Positions 36,236 to 47,374 of a stretch of 64,000 bases of DNA are shown one piece after another. The position numbers were made by a program, and so were the translations under genes. This DNA comes from Colius striatus. Taxonomy: Eukaryota > Chordata > Aves > Coliiformes > Coliidae. The notes under the pieces were generated by a model that saw only the letters and a program-made list of their open reading frames with translations, was not told where the DNA came from and searched no databases. Each line of letters opens with the position of its first letter. The first letter of the stretch is position 1. The stretch lies in the NCBI RefSeq assembly GCF_028858725.1, contig NC_084790.1, positions 28,561,031-28,625,030 of the forward strand, given 5' to 3'.

Positions 36236-36370
36236 AGACAGAATGGATCTAAAGATAGCCTAATAGAAGAAACATGTCAGCTGCCTGCTAACAATGTCGA
36301 TGGAAAACCTACCACTAAGATCGTAAAAACTGTACAGGTGTCACGCTTCAGTCTTGACTGCCATAACTGA
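36236..36370 (+). CDS. Exon K, last exon found of the SR-rich gene
   Basis: The acceptor is AATTTGTTCCTTTCAG, phase 0. It encodes RQNGSKDSLIEETCQLPANN, then VDGKPTTKIVKTVQ. After CAG at 36337 comes GTGTCA, a poor donor. If it is used, the exon is 102 nt and phase 0-0, and more exons must follow outside what I could find. If not, the frame reads VSRFSLDCHN and stops at TGA 36368-36370, making this the terminal exon of a product of about 319 residues. The weak donor, together with the lack of any good downstream + strand exon before the CpG island, favours termination here, at least in one isoform. Confidence 0.75.
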   Translation, partial: RQNGSKDSLIEETCQLPANNVDGKPTTKIVKTVQVSRFSLDCHN

Positions 36371-36411
36371 AGATGGTGAATGGATTTTATTCTTTGGAAA
36401 CTGGGAATCTC

Positions 36412-36437
36412 TGTGTGTGTGTGTGTGTGTGTGTGTG
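36412..36437. repeat. (TG)13 microsatellite
   Basis: Twenty-six bases of perfect TG dinucleotide repeat just 42 bp after the possible stop codon of exon K. Probably in the 3' UTR and likely to vary in length between individuals. Confidence 0.95.
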
Positions 36438-38401
36438 AAGGAACTGAAGTTGTCATCGTAGCAATTTCTTCAGGATGCTGAGAAGTGCAGCCTGCTTGCT
36501 GGGAAGGCCAAGGGCTGCGTTTATCACCAACACTATTCCAGTGATGTGACTGACTTAGAAGCTTCCTGATCAGACAACCAAAAAAAAAAAAGTCTTAGTA
36601 AAACTGAATGATAAGCAGTTACATTTCCAAAAAATGAACAAAAAAATTGCCGCAACAAAACAGGCTGCATGAGCTACTCTGGTAACTGAACAGCCTTTCT
36701 CCAAAAAATGACTGTTAACTGACATGATCAGGACTAGATGCTTCGAGAGAAGCAAAATCGGCATATTTTTGGCCAATTGTGCAATACGGTGTGATATGGG
36801 GAGGATTATCTTCACAATTCTGTATGGGGATCAATGTGTGTCTTGAGACATAAGGACTGATAGCTCTTACAAGGTTTATTTTAGCCTAGCATGACAGCAG
36901 ATGCTGGTATTGTTAATACCAGCAGCTGTTGATTCAATCTGTTTTAGCTCAAAAATAATACTCAGTAACACCCTATTGCAGAGAGTTCCAGAGATAAAAC
37001 ATACTTACTTTCCCTTGGCAGTTTTAAGTGTTTGCAATTCTAAATAATCTTTTATGTAGGTGGACTATTTAACTGAACATTCCATGTCATAGAAATACAT
37101 CTATCACCTTATAGTAAACCATATTAGAAAAAAATCGAGGCTGCATACGACCCACCATAGTAGGACTGCTTAGCAAGGCACTTAGTACTGGTTAAATGAA
37201 ACTTGTAGAGTAGGATTTAAGACAGCTAGCAAATAGCTTTTTAATGTTGTTTTTTGTAAACCAGATTTGCAAAGTCTGCCTTAATCTCTTTTCATATGAA
37301 ATAATCAATGCTAGTTACTTTCTGATACTTTTCTCTGAGCCATTTCTACTGTGATAAAATTTCAGGCAGTATTTCAGGTATGATAATTGTGATTTTTTTT
37401 TTTTCTATTATCACAGTAGGAATAGTAAGTTTTAATGATGGTCCACACTGAGCGAGTTATCTTTTAGTAGGTATCAGATGCCTAGCTCTTCTCCAGTCCT
37501 AACACTTTGTGCAAACAGCTGAAAGTCATTTGTCTGCCTCCTGTTTGCCCAGTCTGCACATAGATGAGCCTTCTGGCATCACTACTCTATTAAGAAGCTT
37601 AGCAACATTTTTGTGTTGTGAAAGTAATTACTACCAGTTAGCAAAAGCTAAGTGTAGTCCCCAAATTAAATATTGAATTTGCCAGATGGCATTGTAAATG
37701 GCTGTAGTAGCTCATGTGCCTTTCTACATCTATCAGCCCTCACAGCCTTCAGTGATTTGCTGTGATCCTGTGTCTTCTACCCCTAGAAACACCATACCCT
37801 GACTGTAGCCCTGTCAGAAAGCCGTACTGTTTGAGAACTGGAGTGAGTGTAAGGCGTCTAAGTTATGCTTTACAAGATGCATGGGATTACTAATACGCAT
37901 TTTAACTAACAAAACTGAGAAGTGAAAGCTCGTATGATGTATTTTCTGCTTTGTGCTTTGATTCTTTATTATTTCATTATCTGAGGTGCTCAGATGGATG
38001 CTACCAGCCAGGGTGGTAGCCAGGTGGTACATTCCTATCACAGTATGGATTGGTCTGCAGATTGGGAAATACTGCATCATGACAGGGAAGGTAGATCCAC
38101 TTCATTTTTTTTTCAATTTCATCACTTATTTTAGACCCTTCTGCTTCTTCAATCTCAGTGGGCAAACTGAAGGGAGGGAAAGAACTTAGAACCCCTCTGT
38201 GGTAAAAATTCTGTTTCCATGGAGGTTCTTTAACATTTTCTGAATTTACTATGGATTTAATCCTAGGACATTGTTAGGCTTGGTTTAAAGTATTTGTTCA
38301 AACTGGTCTGTTTAATAGTCTCAGCGTCATTGCTCCAATTTAAAGTGATTCTTTATCATCTACTTATGACCTTGTGTAGTATTCTTCACAAGCACCATTT
38401 A

Positions 38402-38407
38402 AATAAA
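38402..38407 (+). promoter_or_regulatory. Candidate polyadenylation signal
   Basis: AATAAA in the sequence TTTAAATAAAACAAAAC, about 2 kb after the possible stop of exon K. It would give a 3' UTR of about 2 kb. No other evidence supports it over the later AATAAA near 40045. Confidence 0.25.
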
Positions 38408-40829
38408 ACAAAACAAACAGAGCAAAAAGTAAAAAAAAAACCAACAAACCAAAACCAACCTAAAAACCAAACCACACACACAAAAAAAGTCCACATCACT
38501 GTGGCAGATTGTGGTGATACAGATTAATGTAGAGCATCACAGTCTTTTGAAAGATTATTGAAATGCATCAAACACACAATAACTGGTTACAGTATCTGCA
38601 ATGAAAGCTGCTCCATATTTCTTCGAGGTGGTCCAATGTGGAGCATTATGCACTTGCTTATAATTTGTTGCTTTCTAAGTCATTATCATTATTCTGCATT
38701 CCTTACTCAGGCACAGGCAAGTAGAATGTAGGAGAATTTGTGGTGTTATTTGAGAATTATCTGTATATAGTGTCTGTATCTTGCCAATCCTCACACACTG
38801 ATCAAAAAGAAAATTACTTGTAAGGTTGATATCTAACCTCATGTTTTCCTATATGTTGTCATCTGCCTGCGGTCTTTTGTGTGTTTTGTTGGATACCATT
38901 GGACAAGAGTGTGGTATTTTACTTTTCCCACTATATCAGAAAATAGGCTTCTGTCTTGTCTATTAGTGATAGGTTTCCATTCTCATGTCACAGGAGAGCT
39001 GTTTTGTAAACAAGCCAACTTTTTTGCATTTAAAAGAAAAATGTACTGAAAGATATGGGACTATGGGTTTGTAGTCTTCTTTCTGAGGCTGTACAGGAAA
39101 CAGTTTAGCAAGTCTAATGCTGTCTGGGGCACTACAATACAGTGTTGTGTCTCAAAGAGAAATGCCTGCATTATGTGTTGTGTGTGCCACAAGATATAAC
39201 TTGGACGAGGAAATCTGTCAACTAATAGTACAGAAAAAGAAACTTCTTCCATATACGTGAGCCTTCTTAAAGCTTCTTTTTCTCAGTCATCTGAGGAAAG
39301 GTGCCTTATCTTGTGATCTTAATTTTTTGTGAGAGATACTGACAAGTGATCACTGGAAACACGGTGTCACAGCTATACTCAGTAGCCCCAAACCAGCCCT
39401 GCAACATCCATCTGTATGTGGCTGGCCTGCTACAGTTCTGAGCAACACCCTGCCCTTTCTACTGCTGCTACCCTTCCCCGGCTGTCTTGGGGCTTTCTCT
39501 GCCTAGAGAAACATGTTTTCAGACCTGGAGTTTGGATGTCAGTCCAAAATACTTGTACCTTCTGATGAGTCAAGCAAAAGACAGGAACTTTGCAACCCAG
39601 TCAGGCAAAGTTTACCTGGTGTTGGATGCCACACAGACCTGTCCCCACAGGACAAAGGACTGATATTTGAAACATTCTCATTCTGCCCCTAGTCTGCTGT
39701 ACTGATCTCAGGCCAACAATTTTAACTTTGCGCGTCCTAGTTTAGTTCTTCTGAGACTTCTGTAAGTGCCAAGAACAGGTAAGTTGTTGAACTCTCTCAC
39801 TTATAAATTAGCAACACCTACAACATAGATGTACCTCTGCAAAACATATATTTTATATGATAAGAGAGGGCTTGCTAACCACATCACGTTTTTGTATATC
39901 CCACCTTAGTGCCCTTGCTTGTAGCTGATTTCTTTCATTAGGAGCTAGCCTTGCTGTTTTCCACACTACCCTTCTTACCAATATCCCTAACCTTGCACCT
40001 TGAATTCTAATTCAGTTCATTATATTGAAGATGTTGAAAAAAAAAATAAAGCTCCCATTTAAGTTGCCAAATAAATCATACTTTTACAGGTGAACATTGA
40101 ACTGAATAGACAGAACATTTTTTGGGGGGAAAGCCCATTTAATTCCAATCTCCCTAGAAAGATGTTTGAAAACGTACATAAGCATATTAATGTGATGCAT
40201 ATGTTCTGTGTACATTAAGTATTCATGAAGCAACTGTGTGCTTTGTTTTAACTTGGGTTTGATAGATGGCTGTGTCAATACTTGTGTCCAGGTTATTTAA
40301 AAGTCAAGTAAAACTTGAATTTTTAGGGTATTCCATGGTTGCTGTGTGTCTTATTTACATTACACAAAAGAGCAAAGCCTTCAGAAACACAGATTCATTT
40401 GACACCACCATCTGGTAAAAACAGGTGTAGTACCAATTAAAATCCACTTGAGGACACAGCTTCTCCAGATTAGGCATTGTTCCTGACAAGTTTATGCTAC
40501 CAGGCTTTTTTTTGTTTGTTTTATACATTCAGTGTAATTCCACACTAGTTTCCTTTCTTACCTGAAAGATCACAAGAACAAAACAGCAGACTACATAAGC
40601 TGTCAAACCAAACATACAGATGCAGAGTCAGTGTGGCATACGTTCTCTCTTTAATGTTCTCTCCTGTATTTGTCTCCTCTGTAAGAGATGCAGTGGGTTA
40701 ACCTTGGATGGACACCAAGACACTACCGCTCTCCTCCTCAGCAGGACAGCTCAGGGAGAGGAAACAAGATGGAAAAAAAACCTCAAACCCTCAAGGGCCA
40801 AGATAAAGGTAGTTTAATAAAGTGAATCA

Positions 40830-41082
40830 CAGGGGTGATAGAAAGAAGCTGGAACACAAAAAGTTCCATTTAAACATAAGAAAAAACTACTTTACTGTGA
40901 GGGTGAGGGAGCCCTGTCACAGGCTGCCCAGGGAAGGTGTGGAGTCTCATCTGGAGGTCTTCAAGACCCATCTGGACACATTCCTCTGTGACCTGACCTA
41001 GGTGGACCTGCTTCTGCTGGGGCGTTGGACTAGATGATCTCTAAAGGTCCCTTCCAACCCCTGTCACTCTAAGATTCTGTGA
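40830..41082 (+). mobile_element. CR1 3'-end fragment
   Basis: Contains the standard CR1 tail series (GCTGGAACACAAAAAGTTCC, CAGGCTGCCCAGGGAAGG, TTGGACTAGATGATCTCTAA) and ends with CACTCTAAGATTCTGTGA. About 250 bp, 5' truncated. Confidence 0.93.
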
Positions 41083-41089
41083 AAGGCTG

Positions 41090-41463
41090 CATGTAGGAGC
41101 AAAGGAAAGCAAAGAATTTATTCTTTACGTCCCATCATCAGGTGATGTCCAGCCACTTCCCAGGGGGCAGGGCTTCAGTACACCATTGCTTCAGAAGACA
41201 CTCCCAACCCACTTCCTCTTGGCTTTTATTGCTGAGCAGGCATCACATGGTGGGGATAAGTCAGTTTGGATCAGCTATCCCCTCATAAGATCTTGTCCAT
41301 CCCCATCCCACTGAGTGAGGGAAGAATGTTAGAGACATAGCCTTGATGCAGTAGCCAAAACACTGGTGTGTCACTAATACCTTCCTAGCTACCAATACAA
41401 AACACAGCACCATGAGGGCTGCTTGAGGAAAATTACCTCCATCTCAGCCAGACCCAGTACCAG
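41090..41463 (-). mobile_element. Avian ERVL-type LTR fragment, antisense
   Basis: On the - strand the block begins near GGTCTGGCTGAGATGGAGGT and AATTTTCCTCAAGCAGCC. This matches the start I know for a common bird ERVL LTR (CTGGTTTTGGCTGGGATAGAG type). It continues with TGGCTACTGCATCAAGGCTATG and a TTGGCTTTTATTGCTGAGCA segment on the + strand, and has AATAAA on the - strand near 41117. It directly abuts the CR1 tail at 41082. No retroviral coding sequence is present, so it is probably a solo LTR remnant. Confidence 0.7.
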
Positions 41464-42529
41464 AGTGAAGAAAACCACTGACCTCACAGTTGTTCACAGT
41501 TTAAACAATATGCTTTACTGTCTGTAATGTTAAGGTCTCAAAAATTAATAGGACAATGCTTTTTCTTTTCCTCTCCGTGAGGATATCAGAATGTACTTGA
41601 CATTCTTCATAATATACTGCTGTTAAATTTACTACAAATGAGCCCCTTCACTGAGCAAAAAGGGCAACAACTTACATTCAAGAATGTCCCTACAGGTCAC
41701 CCACTGACATGGACTGTTCTGCTTTAGTGGAACTATCCTTAGGCAACTCAGATGCAGTGTGCTTAACAGTTAAGAGGAATTTGGAACAAGCTGTTTTTTC
41801 TGTGCACACCTCAAGAGCTCTGATCTGCAGCCTTTAATACTGAGAGCCCTTTTCCACAGGGCACTCACTGGAGGTAACAGAAAGATAAGTTGGTGCAACA
41901 CCAACCTAGTGCACAGATACTTGTTCCGTCTTGCTCCCCTAGACCAACTGGGAATCTGTCCTCATTCAACAGTCTGCCAGACAACTCTGTGTTCATGTAA
42001 AACAGAGGGGGGGAAAAAAAAAAAAAGACTTACGGAGTCTAAAAGTTTTTATCCCACAGATAAAGTCCAATTAACCACTCCTAAGAAACTAAAACACAGT
42101 CCTAATGGTCAACACCAGTGTTTACCAACATTACTATTTTAGAAATCAGTGTTCCTTACACATGCTCACTCTTCCCTCTACCTCACTTTTTCTTTGTTCC
42201 TTCATACTATGATAATAGGTATTACATGCTGAAGCTTAAAATTCTCGTTTTTCTTGTTGAAAGGGAACCAGCATTTTAGACAACTATCATTAAAACTTGG
42301 CATTAGCTGTTGCTCCCAAGTTTTTGTTTTTGAAAAAAACAGTCTTAAAAGCTTCTGCCAGTCTTAAACTTCAGGAACATATTCCTGAGCAAACCTCCTA
42401 AACAGATGGAATCTTCAGGGAATATAAACTGTAACAGAAAGCCTAACCTTTCAAGTGCATCCGATAATTACATGTTGGATCACTGAAATTAATTACTCTT
42501 CTACACCTCTTTCCCTCTTGACAACCTGG

Positions 42530-43345
42530 AGTGGTTTTGCCTGAGCCAGGTTTTTGGTAGTGGGGAGGACTACAGGGGTGTCTTCTTTAAAGCCCAACAT
42601 CTGCCAGAGGCTTCCCCTGTAGCTGACAGGGCTAAGTCTAAGATGGACCCACAGCTGACCGAGGCCTGGCCAATTAGTGACTGAGGCCATGCCACTGTGA
42701 ATAATGTATTTGAGAAGGGGAAGAAGTTGCTGCACAGTTGCTAAATGGCAGCAGCAACAGGGAGTGAGAATGCGAAAACATCTGCAGACACCAAGGTCAG
42801 TGGAAGAGGGAGAGAAGGTACCTAGGCCCTGAAAGAGACTCCTTTGTGACCTGTGGTGCAGCCCATGGTGAGGCAGCTGTGCCCCTGCTGTCCATGGAGG
42901 CCACTGGGGAGCTGAGAAGGCTGTGACTCCATGGGAAGCTCATCCTGGAGCAAGTTCCTGGCAGGACCTGGGAGTCTGTAGGAAGAAAGGAGCCCATGTC
43001 AGAGCAGGTTTGCTGTCAGGACTTGTGATCCTGTGAGGGACTCTGGATGGAGCAGTCAGTACCTGAAGGACTGTTCTCCCCGTGTGTGACCCACATTGGT
43101 GCAGGGTGTGAGGAGCTGCAGCCCATGGGAAGGCCCCACACTGGAGAAGTTTGTGAGAGACTGTCTCCTGTGGGGATGTAGCAGTGCGAAGTGTGAGGAG
43201 GCTTGCCCCCGAGAAGCAGCAACGACAAAGTCTGTCTGTAGTGAACTGACCAAAAACTCCATCCCTCATCCCCTGTGCTGCTTGCAGAGTCCAGGGAAGA
43301 GGAGGTGTTTTAAAATTCAGTTTTATTTCTTATCTCCCTGTTCGG
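42530..43345 (+). mobile_element. Avian ERV LTR-like block
   Basis: A GC-richer block with repeated GCAGCCCATGG motifs (42856, 43120 and similar), CTCCATGGGAAGCTC and GGAGAAGTTTGTGAGAGACT. These are shared features of the repeat-bearing U3 of avian ERV LTRs, in the opposite orientation to the block at 20426-21775. It ends in a TTTTAAAATTCAGTTTTATTTC segment typical of the polyadenylation region. Several overlapping open frames on both strands follow from the repeats and are not genes. Boundaries are uncertain. Confidence 0.55.
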
Positions 43346-45993
43346 ATGGAAATACAACTGTGCAGCACTGTGAGCACCCTTCTCTTCACTATGTCTCTAG
43401 GACAGCTGGATGCATCAGTGAAACAAAACTCAAACAAATATGCAAAAGATACTTTTAGCTCCTTTTTTTTTGTCCTGAAACATAGCTCCTGTGTAATGAG
43501 GTTTAAATGAGGCATAGCTGCCAGAGATGTGTCAGCAGGACATCTTTTATTAGTTTTCTGCTCCATCCAATCTACCCTTCATTGCTGCTGTACTTCCCTG
43601 TTTGAGAAACTAGTCTGGTCAGTCATAAGAGTCAGATGCTTCTGCTAAAAAATCCTCCAACATTTTCTTTTTTACTGAATACTGCATGAAACAGTCAAAA
43701 GAAACACCAGCCTCTATCATGTACTGTAATTTTGACACCCTTTCTAATTTACAGGACAATCAGTTCAGTTTGCCTTGAAACTTAAGTTTGCACTCTAAAC
43801 TTCACCGTTGCTTTAGTCTCTCTAAATTTGGAGTAGACTGTCAAAATAGCTTACTCAGTATAGTTTACATGCCCTGAAATGCAGGTAGGTTATCAAAGTA
43901 ATTTCTCAGTATTGGGTCATTCTCACATCACATTTCCAATGTTGACCAAGAAGTTTCTGGTTTCAAAGATTTGGGATTACCTGTCATGCCATTGGGTACA
44001 CAGGTTACACAAAGCACAGTTCAGCCCTGAAGACAATCATTGACAATACATGTAATTTTTAATAAGTTCTTGTTTGTACCACTGAATTTCCTGCTCACTT
44101 TCACTACTCAACTTTTCAATTTTCTTGGCTCTTCCAAGACTTCAGAGTGAAATTTTGCATACAAGATTATGAGCTTTCACATTTTCAGCCCTTGTGTTCT
44201 GAACTACTCCACATTATTGATAGACTATTTAGGGTTCCATTGACAATGTCCACCTTAAGATAAAGTGGACCAAGATGATTAGCCAAAACGGAATCCCTCA
44301 AAAGTAACAGGTGTTTAATGGAGTCAGCATAAGAGAGGACAGATAGAGGATCAATGATCAGAGAGATACTGTTTGTGAAACACTATTTCATCCAGAAATA
44401 CAGACACCAGAAAAGTCTTTTTAACAAGTGAACTTCTCATTATAAGGTAGAAACTACAACTCTGAATATAACCATATCCACCTCAAAGTGAAGACCCATA
44501 TTCATTGAGCATGTGCAAGACATTTAAAATACACTGCAATTAAATCAAGGCAAGCAAGGAATTGGCCAATAGCTACCAAATAGGAATGTACTTCAAGAAT
44601 AAGTGGGAATGTTTGTATATTCTCAACAGCATAATTGTGCTGCTTAACTGTAACCAAGTGTGCTAGCTTTGTAGAATTACCACTATCTGTGTGCAAACAC
44701 AAAATGAGTAAGCATCTTGTTTGTGTGTATGTATGGCTTATTGCAGAGCAGGTATTGAACCCTGCTTGCTAGACAACAGTATCACTGTCAAAAACTAAAT
44801 GCAAATGCACAAACTCCTGCTTGGAGACACTGGCAGCCAAGCACTGCTTTTAGTAAGCCATTCACACCTAACTTCTTAAAAGTTTCTGTTTTGCTTCCAC
44901 TGATAGGAACAGGCTGATCTCACTGTCAATGCTCCAATTCCAATTTCTGCTCTAACTTTTTTTGCAACAGAGAGTTTACTTCATTGCCAAGACAGGGCTG
45001 AGGGATGCAGTTACACAAGAAATTACTGTCACTCACCTCATGAGAGAAGTTGCAGGACAGTTGGGTAATCAGTAGTTTGTAACTTTTTCCTACATGCCCC
45101 TCCCATGTTCAGAGGCTTTCACCACATCAGGTTATCTGTAAGCTTCCGAACTTTCAGCAAAACACACATGGACTCTGTAAGAAGCATTCGTAGCATTAAG
45201 CATTCTGGCAGGATCAGAACCCACAGCTCCTGAGATAAGAGCTGCCGCCACCAGCAACACTTATGTTTACACTTTCTAAAGTGCATCAACGGAATTCTGT
45301 ACAGCAAGAGTAGAATACGTTATTGTCCAACACTGAGTAGCCCTACAGAGGCATGCTCTGTATGTTTTTGACACCAGGCATAAATAACAAAAAGCAAACA
45401 CATTTTTCCTTGTTAAAAGATTTTTATCTTTACCCAAGTATTTTGAAGCTGTAGGTATACTTTTGCAATAGGAAAACTAGAGCCCACTGCAGTAGCCTGA
45501 CACGTTACATACCAATTACTTGCAGCACAGATCTGCAGTGTCATGATGGAAAAGGACAGTGGCCATTATCATTTTGGTTTCTCCTCTCTTAATAACTGAT
45601 AATATTTTTTCACTGAAAAAGACTGAAGCATAAATGTACTATGTAGCTGTTCAACCACACAGTTCCTACAGATTTTTTTGTCCTTGCAAAAACAGGGAGG
45701 AGAAAGGTAAACAACCAGCTCCTTTAACAGTTTAAGCAAGAATTCCTGTTTGCCTTTTTTGACACCACATTCACTCTGGACAGGAATGAATGGGCAACAC
45801 AAAGGCAAAAATGTAAGTATTACAACTGAATGTCTCTGCAAATAAACAGCTATCAAAACCACCACTCATCAATAGGCAAATACTTAAAAATTCACAAGTA
45901 AATATATACCGTTTTATACAAAGTAAGCATTTACTAAGAAAAGCCCAACCCACCATGCTCCTTGGGACATCCTGTGGTCACATTGCTGCTTGC
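43346..45993. other. Intergenic or 3' UTR of a leftward transcript
   Basis: No recognised repeat. If the - strand exon ending in TAA at 45994 is real, this stretch would be its 3' UTR or downstream introns. On the - strand there is a consensus-type donor (CATGAG|GTGAGT) with its cut at 45037/45036. Protein-like - strand frames occur near 45130-45260 and 45570-45780, but none has a full set of splice sites. Confidence 0.4.
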
Positions 45994-46025
45994 TTAGGCC
46001 ATGGGCAAACTTTCACTGCCATTAT
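45994..46025 (-). other. Candidate exon start of a leftward transcript
   Basis: On the - strand a textbook acceptor (GTTCCCTCTTTTCTTGCAG) ends at 46026. Exon sequence then reads ATAATGGCAGTGAAAG. In one frame it would encode NGSESLPMA and stop at TAA (45994-45996). In another, joined in phase 0 to the CpG-island exon ending at 47041, it adds IMAVKVCPWPKQAAM and stops. With a 1015-bp intron to the consensus donor at 47041 it forms a plausible two-exon transcript start. Whether it is coding or 5' UTR of a longer leftward gene or lncRNA is unresolved. Confidence 0.4.
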
Positions 46026-47040
46026 CTGCAAGAAAAGAGGGAACACACTTTTACCTGAAAAGCTCAGATACACAAACAGCACATGGAACCTAACAAGAAA
46101 TACTTCAAATAACTGTGTGATTCTGTGATTTCAAAGAACAGACCCTACTCCTTACCCCCACAAAAAGCCTCAATAATCCTTATTGTCACACTTAAGATGA
46201 AGGACTACTCTATTACATGAGTTCTGGTGGCCTGCTGCACCAGCCAGGAATTCTGTGGAAGCCCTCAGAACGCCAGGCAACAAGTGACTGCATATGACAG
46301 CCCCACTTATTTTTTCCACATTACTAAAAAAAGTATTCCTTTAAAGTAGATGGCCCTCCTGCCAAGGGATAGGCTGCATTTAAGACCAGGCAGCACTGGC
46401 AAAAACATAAGCCAACTACCGAGAAACCGGAAAACTCGCTCTCCCGAAACGTGAGCTTCTGGAGAGCTGGCCCCAGCAGCCGTAAGAAGCCCGAAGCTCC
46501 AGAGGACGAAGGGCCGCCGATTCACCCAGTGCTTTGTCTCACGAAGATGACGGGGGAAGGACAGGTCCGTCGTATGCTCAAGCGGCACAGCCGTTCCCTC
46601 CACAGACCGGCATTCTGGCCCATCCCTCCATCGCCGGCCGCTGCGGCCCGGCCTACCTCTTCAGCAAGCACCCCGACCCGGTCGGCCGCCACTAGCAGAG
46701 ATCGGTCGGGCGTTAAGGTACCCGGGCTCCCTCCCCGCAGCCGGCCGGGGGATGGCCAGTCGTGCAAGCTCAGCTCGGCTCGGCTTTAGCTCGGCTCGGC
46801 GCCGCCGCCATCGCTGACACCACCCACAAGGATCTACCCGCGCTACGGGAAAGACCAGTAGCCTCTGCTGCGCCCAGCGTGCCTCAAGAGGGATGAACCA
46901 ATAATTCCTCAAGGGGGGGCGAAAGGAGGCGTGCGCCAGCCCTTCCCGGAGCGCAGGTGCTGCGTTACCAGGTCTTCTACATACACAAAGCCATGTCCTC
47001 TATCTCTTCTGCGGATGCAGTGCCGAGCAGGCGAACTTAC

Positions 47041-47280
47041 CTGCAGCAAGGCGGCAAGGTGCCGAGCAACACCACCCCTACACACCTGCGCGAGGACAGG
47101 GATAGACGCGCCCTGAGGGGAAGGGGCAGGGCGTCCGCCTGCTCCCTGCGGCTGCGTAGTGCCGCCGTGGGGCCGCAGCCGTGTGGGTGCCGCAGCCGTG
47201 TCCGTGCCGCAGCCGTGTCCGTGCCGCAGCCGTGTGCGTGCCGCAGCCGTGTGCGTGCCGCTGCCGCTCTCCATCGGACA
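47041..47280 (-). other. Candidate first exon of a leftward transcript
   Basis: The - strand sequence ends in CTTGCTGCAG followed by GTAAGTTCG, a perfect 5' splice site. The upstream part is the CpG island including the 17-bp tandem repeat, so the transcription start is probably at or beyond 47.25 kb. Long frames exist in several phases, but their residues are mostly translated repeat. I take the exon as noncoding or 5' UTR unless transcripts show otherwise. Confidence 0.4.
47172..47256. repeat. 17-bp GC-rich minisatellite, 5 copies
   Basis: Five head-to-tail copies of GCCGCAGCCGTGTSNGT, varying only at two positions (GG, CC, CC, GC, GC), followed by a decayed partial sixth copy. Because 17 is not a multiple of three, all frames cycle through the same peptides (RSRVRAAAV, VPQPCACRS and so on), which explains the overlapping open frames on both strands. 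Each copy contains CpGs. Confidence 0.95.
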
Positions 47281-47286
47281 CTGCCG

Positions 47287-47310
47287 GCGGGAGCGGGAGC
47301 GGGAGCGGGG
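47287..47310. repeat. (GCGGGA)n hexamer repeat, about 4 copies
   Basis: GCGGGAGCGGGAGCGGGAGC followed by GGGG. Four runs of three or more Gs, so the + strand could form a G-quadruplex close to the presumed start sites. Confidence 0.85.
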
Positions 47311-47374
47311 TCGGCCTGATCTGGCTGCAGTGGGCGCTGGCTGCCCCGGGGCAGGCGGCCGCGGGACTCCTGCC
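47311..47374 (+). other. Candidate noncoding first exon of a rightward transcript
   Basis: GC-rich sequence ending GACTCCTGCC before GTGAGTGC, a good 5' splice site at 47375. The left limit is unknown. No long frame begins here with a good ATG, so it would be 5' UTR. Candidate downstream exons are listed at 51588, 57881, 60177 and 61215. Confidence 0.3.

Larger units (their letters stand above)
7615..36370 (+). other. Gene locus: 11 exons of an unidentified Ser/Arg-rich protein
   Basis: Eleven exons flanked by AG/GT splice sites join in one open frame: 7615-7696, 11715-11798, 13966-14079, 15832-15879, 18750-18827, 26419-26538, 32199-32246, 32867-32935, 33813-33923, 34768-34849 and 36236-36337 (or to a stop at 36370). 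From ATG 7626 this gives 309 codons, or 319 with read-through of the last donor. The product is highly charged: an Asn/Lys/Glu-rich start, several RS/RRR clusters, a short ordered segment (ELWKHIQ to IPYTKIE), then a second RSYRQYRR-type cluster and an acidic tail. No catalytic or membrane motif is visible. It may be a disordered scaffold, cytoskeletal or RNA-related protein. I do not recognise the family. The gene may begin or end outside the part seen here. Confidence 0.85.
36371..40829. other. Probable 3' UTR and intergenic DNA
   Basis: If exon K is terminal, the 3' UTR starts here. A (TG)13 repeat follows within 50 bp. The first AATAAA found is at 38402-38407, with further ones near 40045-40050 and 40070-40075. 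An A/C-rich low-complexity stretch (CCAACAAACCAAAACC type) lies near 38435-38485. I see no + strand exon with both splice sites. Confidence 0.5.

Noticed and set aside
42940..43269. Overlapping frames of 68-120 codons near 43 kb
   Set aside because: They fall in an ERV LTR-like block with GCAGCCCATGG repeats; several phases are open at once, as expected for repeat sequence.
46451..46789. + strand 112-codon frame with MTGEGQVRRMLKRHSRSLH
   Set aside because: It has a fair ATG context and a possible AAG|GTACCC donor, but the composition is that of CpG-island sequence and the opposite strand is open as well. No family recognised.
46522..46811. - strand ATGGCGGCGGCG start and long - strand frame near 46.5-46.8 kb
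   Set aside because: The frame from ATGGCGGCGGCG stops after 13 codons, and the longer frame starts elsewhere and has no good donor. Not enough to call a coding first exon.
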